Shown piece by piece: positions 1-10,000 of a DNA stretch of 64,000 bases. The translations under genes and the position numbers were made by a program. Every line of letters begins with the position of its first letter. Position 1 is the first letter of the stretch. Under the pieces are notes generated by a model. It was not told the DNA's origin, ran no database searches, and saw only the letters and a program-made list of their open reading frames with translations. The DNA comes from Argopecten irradians. Taxonomy: Eukaryota > Mollusca > Bivalvia > Pectinida > Pectinidae. The DNA is taken from positions 12,457,765-12,521,764 of the forward strand of contig NC_091137.1 in the NCBI RefSeq assembly GCF_041381155.1, in the 5' to 3' direction.

Positions 1-360
1 GCCCATTACCTACAGCGAGCTTTGTCTCAGCTCTGTAAAGACATCATCTGCCCATTACCTGTACAAGGTGAGCTTTGAGGTCTCAGCTCTGTAAAGACAT
101 TATCTGCCCATTACCTGTACAAGGCGAGCTTTGAGGTCTCAGCTCTGTAAAGACATTATCTGCCCATTACCTGTACAAGGCGAGCTTTGAGGTCTCAGCT
201 CTGTAAAGACATCATCTGCCCATTACCTTTGACCTTTTTCCAAACGAACTTTGAGCTCTCAGCTTTGTAATGAAATAATCTGCCCATTACCAGTTCCAGG
301 CGAGCTTTGAGCCCTCAGCTTTGTTATGACATTACATGCCCATTACCTGTTCCAGGCGAG
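1..360 (-). repeat. 56-bp tandem array carrying repeated 5' splice-site copies
   Basis: The 10-mer gcccattacc occurs at 1, 50, 106, 162, 218, 282 and 338, a 56-bp period with one 49-bp and one 64-bp unit. Read on the minus strand, each unit holds AAAGCTCGCC..(T)ACAG|gtaatggg, matching the end of the SKICH exon (AAAGCTCGCCTGGAACAG) and its donor. The array therefore seems to have grown by duplicating the exon end plus intron start. It runs off the left edge. Confidence 0.9.
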
Positions 361-3300
361 CTTTTTCCTCCTCCATCAGTTTTAAGTCGCTCCTCCAGAA
401 CGACAGTTTTCGATCGAATGATCAACATGTCATTATCCTCTACTTCTATGTAGTCATCCGCGCTCGGCTTTTTAAACTGGAATGGTGTACTCGCTCCTCT
501 GATTTGACCAGAGCTGGTCACATAACAAAACTGGTAGAATTCTCCATCATCATTTGGCATCTTGTGTGCTGAAATTTACAAAACAAGAAGCATGTAAAGG
601 GCAATACCTTTCCTAAGTAGATATTTTGTAAAAATCTTTTTCTTTTCCAACTTATTGCAATTCTTGTCGATTATGCTACAAAGTATTTCATAACCTATGT
701 CAGAAGTTCAACAATCATCGAAGACACATTTTTGTAGTAGGTAGACCTTTTTAAAAAGTACACTGAAAAACATTTCACACTTTATTATATAGACAACGCA
801 ATTACACCAAATACATTAATCTTTCTACATTCATCATGAAACAAGTCTTAGAAGGAAGAAAATATTTGACAGTTAGTATATAAAATGTGTAAATTTGACC
901 CAATAAGCGCCCAGGCTCCATCTTTTTTAGGCTTCAATTTCACTTACTTCAAATTAAATGCAGACTGAAAATATGAACAAGAGGCCCAGAGGGCCTGTAT
1001 CGCTCACCTGGTTTGTAATGCCAAATAATTTTCTGAATACAGGTTCATTGTTTCTTTTCTGAAGGAATTTTAATATTAACCTCTAAATCCCCTATTGGGC
1101 CCAACCCCTCCTGCCCCCTGGGGGTCAGAGCCAAAATTTATACAAGTTCTGTTCCCCTTCCACAAAGGATGTTTCTGGCCAAATTTGGTTACAATCCATG
1201 CAGAACTCTATGAGAAGTAGCGATTTAAAGGATTTACCTCTATTTCCCCTATTGGGCCCCACCTCTCCTACCCCCAGGGGATCAGAGCCAAAATTTATAC
1301 AAGTTCTGTTCCTCTTCCCCCAAGGATGTTTGTGGCCAAATTTGGTTACAATCCATGCAGAACTCTAGGACAAGTAGCGATTGATAGAATTTACCTCTAT
1401 TTCCCCTATTAGGCCCCGCCCCTCCTGCCCCCTGAGGGTCAGAGCCAAAATTTATACAAGTTCTGTTCTCCTACCCCCAAGGATGTTTGTGGCCAAATTT
1501 AGTTACAATCCATACAAAACTCTAGGACAATTAAGTAGCAATTTATAGAATTTACCTATAATTCCCCTATTGGGCCCCGCCCTCCTGCCCCGGGGACCAG
1601 AGCCAAATTTATACAACCAGTTTTATTCCTGCCGGGGCCCTCGCCCCCGGGGGGGTCAGAGCCAAAATTTATACAAGTTCTGTTCCCTTCCCCCAAGGAT
1701 GTTTGTGGGGTTACAATCCATGTAGAACTCTATGACTAGTAGCGAATTTAAAGGATTTACCTCTATTTCCCCTATTGGGCCCCGCCCCTCCTGCCCCCGG
1801 GGGGTCAGAGCCAAAATTTATACAAGTTCTGTTCCCCTTCCCCCAAGGATGTTTGTGGCAAAATTTAGTTACAATCCATGTAGAACTCTATGACTAGTAG
1901 CGATTTAAAGGATTTACCTCTATTTCCCCTATTGGGCCCCGCCCCTCCTGCCCCCGGGGGGTCGAGCCAAATTAACAAGTTCGTTCCCCTTCCCCAAGGA
2001 TTTTGTGGCCAAATTGACTCCTAGAACTCTATGACATAGCGATTAAAGGATTTACTTATTTCCCCTATGGGCCCCGCCCCTCCTGCCCCGGGGGTCAGAG
2101 CCAAAATTTATACAAACTCAGTTCTTATTCTCCCAAGGATATTTCTGGCCAAATTTGGTTACATTCCATGCAGAACTCTATGACTAGTAGCGAATTAAAG
2201 GATTTACCTCTATTTCCCCTATTGGGCCCCACCTCTCCAGCCCCCGGGGGGCCAGAGCCAAAATTTATACAAGTTCTGTTCCCCTTCCCCCAAGGATGTT
2301 TCTGGCCAAATTTGGTTACAATCCATGCAGAACTCTATGACTAGTAGCGATTTATAGGATTTACCTCTATTTCCCCTATTGGGCCCCGCCCCTCCTGCCC
2401 CCGGGGGGTCAGATCCAAAATTTATACAAGTACTGTTCCCCTTCCCCCAAGGATGTTTGTGGCCAAATTTGGTTACAATCCATGTAGAAGTCTATGACAA
2501 GTAGCGATTTAAAGGATTTACCTCTATTTCCCCTATTGGGCCCCGCCCCTCCTGCCCCCGGGGGGGGGGGGTCAGAGCCAAAATTTATACAAGTTCTGTT
2601 CCCCTTCCCCCAAGGATGTTTGTGGCCAAATTTGGTTACAATCCATGTAGAACTCTATGACTAGTAGCGATTTAAAGGATTTACCTCTATTTCCCCTATT
2701 GGGCCCCGCCCCTCCTGCCCCGGGGGGGGGGTCAGAGCCAAAATTTATACAAGTTCTGTTCCCCTTCCCCCAAGGATGTTTGTGGCAAAATTTAGTTACA
2801 ATCCATGTAGAACTCTATGACTAGTAGCGATTTAAAGGATTTACCTCTATTTCCCCTATTGGGCCCCGCCCCTCCTGCCCCCGGGGGGTCAGAGCCAAAA
2901 TTTATACAAGTTCTGTTCCCCTTCCCCCAAGGATGTTTGTGGCCAAATTTTGTAACATTCCTTTCAGAACTCTATGACAAGTAGCGATTTAAAGGATTTA
3001 CCTATATTTCCCCTATTGGGCCCCGCCCCTCCTGCCCCCGGGGTAGTCAGAGCAAATATTTATACAAGTTCTGTTCCCCTTCCCCCAAGGATGTTTGTGG
3101 CCAAATTTGGTTACAATCCATGTAGAACTCTATGACAAGTAGCGATTTAAAGGATTTACCTATATTTCCCCTATTGGGCCCCGCCCCTCCTGCCCCCGGG
3201 GTGTCAGAGCCAAAATTTTTACAAGTTCTGTTCCCCCTCCCCCAAGGATGTTTGTGGTTAAATTTGGTTACAATCCATGCAGAACTCTATGACTAGTAGC

Positions 3301-4009
3301 GATTTAAAGGAAATGTTGACGGACAGACGGACGGACGGACGGACGGACGACGGACGGACGACGGACGCCGCGCCATGACATAAGCTCACCGGCCCTTCGG
3401 GCCAGGTGAGCTAAAAATGTGTTGGTTTCCTTGCTGATTTCTTTTGAAAATTGGTATATGGCTTACTTTGTAGAATAAGCTTATGAAAGGCTAGTTCATA
3501 TTTGCTTCTATTAAGCGCCCCCTTATTTGGTTCAATTATTAAGCACCCTATGTGTTTATTGAGTCGAATACAGGTACATGTATAAACAAAGAAGTTGAGG
3601 ACCAAAACGTTGTGATAAGTTAAAAAGAACATGCTTAAATCACAGAATATACATATAGTGAGGCAGAAAAGAAATTTCTGAGGAAATTAAACTGTAGCAT
3701 AATTTTTTTTTTGAAAACCATACCTGGAAATAGAATAGAACTGTCAGCTTCCTTGCCAATCTCATAGCCCTTTGGTACAACTGCCCACTCGTAATAATGA
3801 TAATCTTTGGTGGTCATCCAGCCCACCTTGTACAGCCCCACCCAATCATAACTAGTGGGCACTAGGTCGGAGCTGACCGTGTAGGTACACTCAATGTGAG
3901 CATCCGCTGGATAGGATTCAGGAATGTTATGGAAAATCACCATGGCAAATTCTGTACGGGACTGCTTCTCTTCATTATCAATTGGATCGATCTTCACTTC
4001 TGAATCCAT
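347..4009 (-). CDS. SKICH-domain autophagy receptor, TAX1BP1/CALCOCO family (5' part, leaves window on the left)
   Basis: Two coding exons are visible. The first is 3724-4009 (start ATG at 4009, donor CCAG|gtatgg, phase 1); the second is 347-568 (acceptor tttcag|CACAC). Together they encode one SKICH domain: residues ~20-95 carry AMVIFHNIPESY, YDWVGLYKVGW and YYEWAVVPKGY, and the second exon continues with DDGEFYQFCYVT and IRGASTPFQF, the strongly conserved end of this fold in TAX1BP1, NDP52/CALCOCO2 and CALCOCO1. After it comes the start of a coiled coil (VVLEERLK). In the known family these proteins link ubiquitinated cargo to ATG8 proteins and have long coiled coils and C-terminal zinc fingers; those exons would lie left of position 1. 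An A-run (TTTT on the plus strand, 380-383) puts the exon end out of frame: removing one base gives RLKLMEEEKARLEQ and a phase-0 donor CAG|gtaatg. The family is secure; which member is not. Confidence 0.85.
976..3417 (+). mobile_element. Non-autonomous element with ~14 internal 158-bp tandem repeats
   Basis: The left end reads AACAAGAGGCCCAGAGGGCC followed by CGCTCACCTGG; the right end is a GGAC-rich tract (about 3318-3370), then AAGCTCACC, a GGCCCTTCGGGCC palindrome and CCAGGTGAGCTAAA. Between them about 14 copies of a ~158-bp unit repeat, each with CCCCTATTGGGCCCCGCCC, AAATTTATACAAGTTCTGTT and CCCCCAAGGATGTTTGTGG. There is no coding capacity. The CCAGGTGAGC end is the inverse of the start's GCTCACCTGG, so the element has short subterminal inverted repeats. 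It sits in the SKICH gene intron. Similar GAGGCCC...GGGCC-ended sequences are typical repeats of bivalve genomes; the mechanism of movement is not evident. Confidence 0.8.
1075..3315 (+). repeat. 158-bp satellite array inside the element
   Basis: The landmark GGATGTTT recurs at intervals of about 158-163 bp from ~1166 to ~3246. Copies around 2300-3250 are near-identical, while those at 1560-1720 and 1960-2100 carry deletions. The unit centre has a variable run of G (5 to 10), where the count differs between neighbours. Confidence 0.85.
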
Positions 4010-4022
4010 GTTGTTTCAGAAC
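4010..4022 (-). other. 5'UTR piece and splice acceptor of the SKICH gene
   Basis: On the minus strand a polypyrimidine-containing acceptor (ggtatttaag) precedes GTTCTGAAACAAC and the ATG at 4009, so the start exon probably runs 3724-4022 and a separate upstream UTR exon is needed. Confidence 0.5.
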
Positions 4023-4737
4023 CTTAAATACCGGTAATAAATCATAATAAATTAAATGTTTTAATTATAATGCAATCTTTCAAAAGATGAACTCTTGCAA
4101 GAAATATCTAAATCAGAGAAAATGGTCAAAGAAAATACACAGAAATTGTGTGGTGTCCAAAACATTATATAATTAGTATATAATGATTTTAGCCATACAT
4201 AGATATCCTTCAAGCTCACAGTATGCATACAAGATACACAATATGCTGTACTGTACTCAGCAGATGGAAGCAAGCACACTTCATTCCACGTACCTATATG
4301 AGTGATAACCTATTTAGGATCCAGACTTGTGTTAGACTAAACAGGATCGCTTTAGTTTGATTTTACTACCAGAACCACAGTCACATGACAATGAAAGGGA
4401 TGATAGTAAAAACTTCCTTGTAATTTGTACATGGCAACACTTATAATTATGACGTGTTAGTATATGTATGGAATCTATCATCTGATTTCAGCAAATTTTA
4501 CTACATATGTAAAACAATTTGGCATCAGTTTAAAGCTATATATTAAACCATAACCAATAACACTATCATGATAATAAGAACATATGCCTAGTACCATCAG
4601 CGCCTTACATTTGAATATAAAGCTATTACATATCAATTACAAAACTTTTTCTTATTAACTAACAGAGATTACATAAACATTAATTATATAAATGTGCTCT
4701 AAGGCTAAACAATAAATCATGTACTCTAGACAGATAT

Positions 4738-4897
4738 ATGTAATCAGGTCATTCTGATATAAAACTACATGGTATGAAAGAAAGTAGGTTGAAGTGGTTT
4801 ATTTGAGAAAGATGGTTATGTAATCAGGTCATTCTGATATAAAACTACATGGTATGAAAGAAAGTAGGTCGAAGTGGTTTATTTGAGAAAGATGGTC
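4738..4897. repeat. 80-bp tandem duplication
   Basis: Two adjacent copies of an 80-bp unit containing ATGTAATCAGGTCATTCTG and GAAGTGGTTTATTTGAG differ by about one base, so the duplication is recent. It lies in the first intron of the SKICH gene. Confidence 0.9.
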
Positions 4898-5129
4898 AAT
4901 GTGATTTTTGGAATAATTAAACTATAGAAAGTTCCAGGGACAAAAAAATAATGCCTTGTGCCGGTAGTCACTTAAATTGGAGGAAGATAGTTGTACCAAG
5001 AATTTCTAAATTTAGCTCTAGTTTCTCAAATCCAGTGCATAAGGATTGGCAAGAAGATTGTGGGGTTAATATATATTTTTAATTGATATCAGATTATGAT
5101 CATGATAAATCTACAATATTGCTTAATTT

Positions 5130-5310
5130 TGTAGAAGAACAGGGAAAATACACATTCCTGTGGAGTGCCCGAACCACGAATCGAACCCGGGTCTCCGGCA
5201 TGGAAATCTACGGCTCTACCGACTGAGCCAAAGAAGCATGCTCCATCAGCTGAGTGACAGAGACAGTATTTAACACTATGTACAAGTCACACCGACCCGC
5301 TCCTTTTACA
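5130..5310 (-). repeat. TRIM 3' LTR with tRNA-like promoter
   Basis: 181 bp, direct repeat of the 5398-5578 LTR. It is preceded on the minus strand by the polypurine tract. Confidence 0.8.
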
Positions 5311-5397
5311 CTACTCCCCCTGTTTTTCTTGAGATTTCCTAAATCTCAACCCGATACTCTTTAACCACCTTCCATGGGTTATTTAGTTGGGCGCCAA

Positions 5398-5578
5398 TGT
5401 AGAAGAACAGGGAAAATACACATTCCTGTCGAGTGCCCCGACCAGGAATTGAACCCGGGTCTCCGGCGTGGAAATCTATGGCTCTACTGACTGAGCCAAA
5501 GAAGCATGCTCCGTCAGCTGAGTGACAGAGACTGTATTTAACACTATGTACAAGTCACACCGACCCGCTCCTTTTACA
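5398..5578 (-). repeat. TRIM 5' LTR with tRNA-like promoter
   Basis: 181 bp. TGTAAAAGG start and CTTCTACA end on the minus strand. The A-box-like and B-box-like segments are about 50 bp apart, close to their spacing in tRNA genes. Confidence 0.8.
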
Positions 5579-5622
5579 ATATTAATGTATTAAAACAATT
5601 TTAAGAGAAAAAAATGTACATG

Positions 5623-5754
5623 TGTAACAGGAGAGGAGAAAATGTAGTGGCCAGACCAGAATTCGAACCCGGGACCCTCCGAACACTAGCCGAGTGCTCT
5701 ACTGACTGAGCTACCTGGTCACCGATGATCGACCCCGTCCAATCCTGCTATACA
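5623..5754 (-). repeat. Solo LTR of a related tRNA-like TRIM
   Basis: A 132-bp unit beginning TGTATAGCAGG and ending CTCCTCTCCTGTTACA on the minus strand. It contains ACCAGGTAGCTCAGTCAG, TAGAGC and CCCGGGTTCGAATTC. The same LTR type flanks the element at 10521-10834 and occurs at 47443-47566. No second LTR or internal region lies next to it. Confidence 0.7.
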
Positions 5755-6354
5755 TGTACATACATACATGGATTTCAGAAACTAAGTAAGCATTTATGAA
5801 TTAAGTGATCTATGAATGCTTCTATCTGATTGGAAACTTCCACTTCCATTTGCAATTCTATATCCTGTCCTTCATTTTTGTATCAGTAAATTAAATTGTA
5901 TCACTAGTTCTTATATCAAACCGTGACTTGTCAGCCTATTCAACGTTTTATCCACCTGAATATCTATTAACTGCTTGATAACCTATAAAAATAGATATGA
6001 CCGACATTTTTGTTTTGTTACGTCGTCCATGTTGATTAGCTGTTGTTGATAAAACAGAAAAAGAAGAAAACACAACACACTAGTCCATTACATTAGAAAA
6101 GTCAATGCATTTTTTTTTTAATTTGACTAGGCTAGATGTTCGGTATTATAATAGTCAAATAAGCGAATGATATTTACAGTAAACACGTAATAGAAAGATG
6201 ACTTTTTATTGACGTCGCCATCGGTAGGCCTTAGTAAAGAATAGATTAACTTCCTGTTATCAAAAACATTGAGACATCAAACACCACTAAATGGTTGATA
6301 GTTCTATGTCTGAAATAGATAAAAAGCAACATAAATACGTAAATATAGACTTAC

Positions 6355-6470
6355 ATCCAAAGATGGTTCTTCTGTCTTGTTCGATTAAATAACGCAAATA
6401 ATGCGAAGTCTGGATTTTCACTACAGTCTATGTTTATTTTTGTGTATGACGTATACCCAATTTTAACAAG
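6355..6470 (-). other. Candidate first (non-coding) exon of the SKICH gene
   Basis: A good donor (CTTTGGAT|gtaagtc, minus strand) lies at 6354/6355 in the right orientation and in phase-free position to splice to the acceptor at 4023. The upstream boundary (transcription start) is not visible; 6470 is only a guess. No protein signal is expected here. Confidence 0.35.
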
Positions 6471-7042
6471 TGAATATTACTTCGCATGCGTTAGTGAATC
6501 AGTATCGCTTGTCCTGCAAGATAGTCGGATTATTGCGTCATTAACATTTGATAAACGTTGATTGGTATTAGTAAGACCATAGAGCAAATATTAGAAATGA
6601 ATTGTACGTGGTTTAATGAATTCGTAAATAAGGCCATATTACCAGATACTCGACTGTTTAGTATGGTCACGTTCACGAACGTGGATCGATTCGATTCAAG
6701 TGCATATTCGTGTTTTCAACAGGCCTAGCACGTGTATCTCATCATTTTTACACGAAAGATATACATTGACTTACCACAGTCTACCGTACTGATCTTTAGT
6801 AAATTAAAAACTGAACATCTAAAGTCTAGTTTATTTTTTTCAAAGTTCTATTTTTTAATTTTGTTCATTTGAAACAGATCCAATGCATTACTGTTTGTAA
6901 CGTAACAGTTACGTTCCAGTCTATGACAAGTTACATTAATTATTACTGGACCATGCCGTCTGGGTTGATCAGACCTTGATTCGGAGTTATGTAGCTCTAG
7001 ACAAACAGAATACCCTTGGTATTAGTACGATACACAAGGAAG
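6471..7042. promoter_or_regulatory. Divergent intergenic region between the SKICH gene and the GPD gene
   Basis: About 600 bp separates the candidate SKICH first exon from the GPD start codon on the opposite strand. It contains the perfect 8-bp-arm palindrome AACGTAAC-A-GTTACGTT (6899-6915), which resembles bZIP-type sites, and CGTTCACGAACG near 6670. A shared bidirectional promoter is inferred from the head-to-head layout only. Confidence 0.35.
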
Positions 7043-10000
7043 ATGGGAAAAGTCGTCTGCATCATCGGATCAGGAAACTGGTTTGTCTTTTGAATTTAGA
7101 CATTTCGGGCAATTGCTCAATATCAAAACCAGAAGGAAATAATCATATTAATAGTTTATATCAAATATTAGCTCAAGTACTTCGCTATCTATTCTCAATA
7201 GCACTGACCTTCTGTTGACTTACACGGGCATTTCGTGAAGGTTATAGCATTGTAATTGTTGGAACCAGGAAGTGAGAATAAGATCCGGATTGATGCATGT
7301 TGTGATTTGTGCCAGATTATTTCACAGAAGCTTGTCGTTCGGTCAATAAATATATAAAAATACCTAGTGTTTTTATATTGTATATATAAGGGTATTTTTA
7401 TATTATATTTATACTACATATTTGACAGAATGTCAAGCTCCTGTGATTATTTAGATGTATATTAGTCTACTTCATTGTAAATGAAATCTACTTCATTGTA
7501 AATGAAATTAGAGTGATTAAATTTTGAACATCAAACTCTTTGAATAAAAATAGAAACCTTTCAAATGGGGCCAAATGTGTGTACATGTACATGTACTGTA
7601 CTGCAGTGCCTATCTCAAGCTATATTGTAGACTATACACCGATCATTTTCATAAACGAATACAGAGATCATACTGATTATCATTAGAAATGTATAGACAA
7701 TGATCTTTTTCTGTTATATCCTGATTCAACATCAGTACATGTTTGTATACAATGCAGTCTTATTAAAAACACACCAAAGTTACTTAATGTGTAACAATTA
7801 TCAAAATAGAAAACAATATGTCTGATCGACAGCCATCTTGAATTTATTTTTGAGAAATATTTTTTGCATTTTATTATTAGACTATACCTAAGCTCTTTCA
7901 TGTATACCCGTCATTTAAATAGAGGTCTTACATCAATTAACAAAGAATTACTAGGCTACAATGAAAAAATTGTAATTCAAACATCAAAATTTATTTTATA
8001 TGCATGTTGAATTGCAAGGTATGATTATATATGTATATTTATGTACTTGTACCTCCATAGGGTAACAGCTAGAGCTACATGTCTACTTCTTGCAACATAT
8101 CTAATCAAATAGCTTAAATATGTGGAAAAATGAGATTGCTGAAATATCCAGCAGAACATTTCAGACCCTGTGAGCCTCTTGTTACGGTTGCCATTATAAG
8201 TAATTTTAATGTGCATGTTCTTCACATTACAGGGGTTCTGCTATTGCAAAAATTGTCGGTAACAATGTACGAGAAAGGCCCGAGTTTTTCGAATCGCTGG
8301 TACGAATGTATGTGTATGAAGAAATAGTTGATGGGGAAAAGTTGACAGAACTCATTAACAAAAAGCATGAAAATGTTAAATACCTACCTGGTGTTCAGCT
8401 TCCAGATAATGTGGTAGGTTTATTGTACACTATAATGGATACTGTATTTAACACAGTAAACAAACATTTAGTACTTACCAGTAGATACTTCCCATCAGAT
8501 TTCATAAAACTAACATTTTTTTGTCTAAATATTAGTAATTGGCCACCCTGTTTATTTAAATGAATTTGAATTCCTTAACACTTTCTGAGTCAATTATGGT
8601 ACATGGCTGTATGCAGTTTTACATTCTGATCTACCAGAATTACGTACCCTTCATTTCACTCCATCAAAACTGATGGAAAGACTCCGAAGGGAAATAACTC
8701 TGATAGGTCATAATGGAAGTTTAATTACCATATGATATAAATGCCACAAGATCTATTCATTATTTGCATTTGGACATAATGCTGAAAACTGTACAAAAGT
8801 AGATATAACATATTATATTTTCAATTTTCTTAAACTTTATTATAACATTATAAGGATTGCTTTACTATCTGTTAGAAAACCGACATGTAGTTCCATGGAT
8901 TCCTGTTCTGTAGGTAGCTATACCTGACCTGTTGGAGGCGAGTAAAGATGGAGATATTTTCATATTTGTACTACCTCATCAGTTTGTCCCTAAAATTTGT
9001 GGATCCTTGAAAGGAAATATAAAGCAGGATTCCATAGCTGTTTCTCTCATAAAGGTAAATCATTTACCTGTAATTTAATAGTTTTTACTATAATAAGGAA
9101 TGAAGTAATATTGGTGGCACAGAAGGTCAGAAACCAAAACCAAATATAAAAATTACAATCCATTGTCAAATTATAAAGACATAGGATTGTTGACAAAATT
9201 TTTGGTTATTTGTATTTTGTATGAATTGGTCCAGAACTAGGTCACTGTAACCTACATTTTCCATATATCAACAACCATGCCAAAAAAATTATTTATTAGG
9301 ATTTTGTATGAACTTCAACAATGAGAAATATGCTATTGTTAAGGTTGCTTTGCTTATATGAATAAAATGGAAACATTTTTAAAACTGGTGATAATATCAA
9401 TCATACATTTACCTTTTCCAGGGGGTATCTATAACCGAAAATGGCATCAAACTCATATCAGAAATGATCACAGAAGAACTTGGTATTCATTGTTCAGCCA
9501 TGATGGGTGCTAACTTGGCTGGAGAAGTTGCTCAAGAACAATTCTGTGAATCTACCATAGGTATGTCAATTTTAATGGTCTCATACAAATGCAGTGCCTT
9601 ATCAATGCTTGTGTAACAGGACAATTTGAGAATGCAAAATCGAATCATGAAACTCTGAATTAAAGATGGATGGGCTTTTCCTTGGGTTCATCTGACAGAT
9701 GTCCTAGACACTTGATTAATGTTGTCATGCCTTTGAGCCAGTACTGACACACAAAAGGGGGGATGAGTTTGGCTATAAATGCAACAGCAGAGGAGAAATG
9801 CAACGACCAGAACAGGAAATTGATTGCATGGGGTATTTAAATTCTATATAGATGTAGTTTGATCATTAGTGTAACCTATTCATTGATACTCAATCAAGTT
9901 GAGTGCAGCTTCTTTGTCTAATTATTAAACTATTAGCCAGGGTCATTTAATAATAACAAGACTATGCCAAATTTAGAAAGTGGAGGAAAGCCAGAGTACT

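Larger units (their letters stand above)
569..3723 (-). other. Intron of the SKICH gene
   Basis: Bounded by donor gtatgg (3723) and acceptor tttcag (569). Apart from the tandem-repeat element at 976-3417, 569-975 and 3418-3723 are AT-rich sequence in which I see no gene. A short motif with TAAGCGCCC occurs on both sides of the element (about 903 and 3512). Confidence 0.75.
5130..5578 (-). mobile_element. Miniature LTR retrotransposon (TRIM-like) with tRNA-like LTRs
   Basis: Two direct repeats of 181 bp (5130-5310 and 5398-5578; about ten differences) begin TGTA and end TACA on both strands. On the minus strand the 5' LTR is followed after one base by TGGCGCCCAAC (5386-5396), a primer-binding-site-like sequence. 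The internal region is only 87 bp, and AAAACAGGGGGAGTAG (about 5311-5326), a polypurine tract, abuts the 3' LTR. Each LTR contains a tRNA-like stretch: TGGCTCAGTCAGTAGAGC as an A-box-like segment and GGGTTCGATTC (GGGTTCAATTC in the other copy) as a B box. There is no coding region. This is the plan of a terminal-repeat retrotransposon in miniature. No convincing target-site duplication was found. Confidence 0.82.
4023..6354 (-). other. First intron of the SKICH gene (inferred)
   Basis: Holds the 80-bp duplication, the TRIM and a solo LTR. The remainder (4023-4737, 4898-5129, 5755-6354) is AT-rich with no gene visible to me. Confidence 0.45.

Noticed and set aside
1..360. CRISPR array or coding repeat
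   Set aside because: The unit is directly tandem without unique spacers, the genome is animal, and the frame shifts every 56 bp.
5165..5240. Functional tRNA gene
   Set aside because: A and B box-like segments are present, but the stretch lies in both LTRs of a retroelement and acceptor-stem pairing is not convincing.
6976..7218. 80-codon frame starting at 6976 as the GPD start
   Set aside because: The GPD protein starts in another frame at 7043 ([12 protein letters not shown]) and splices out at 7080.
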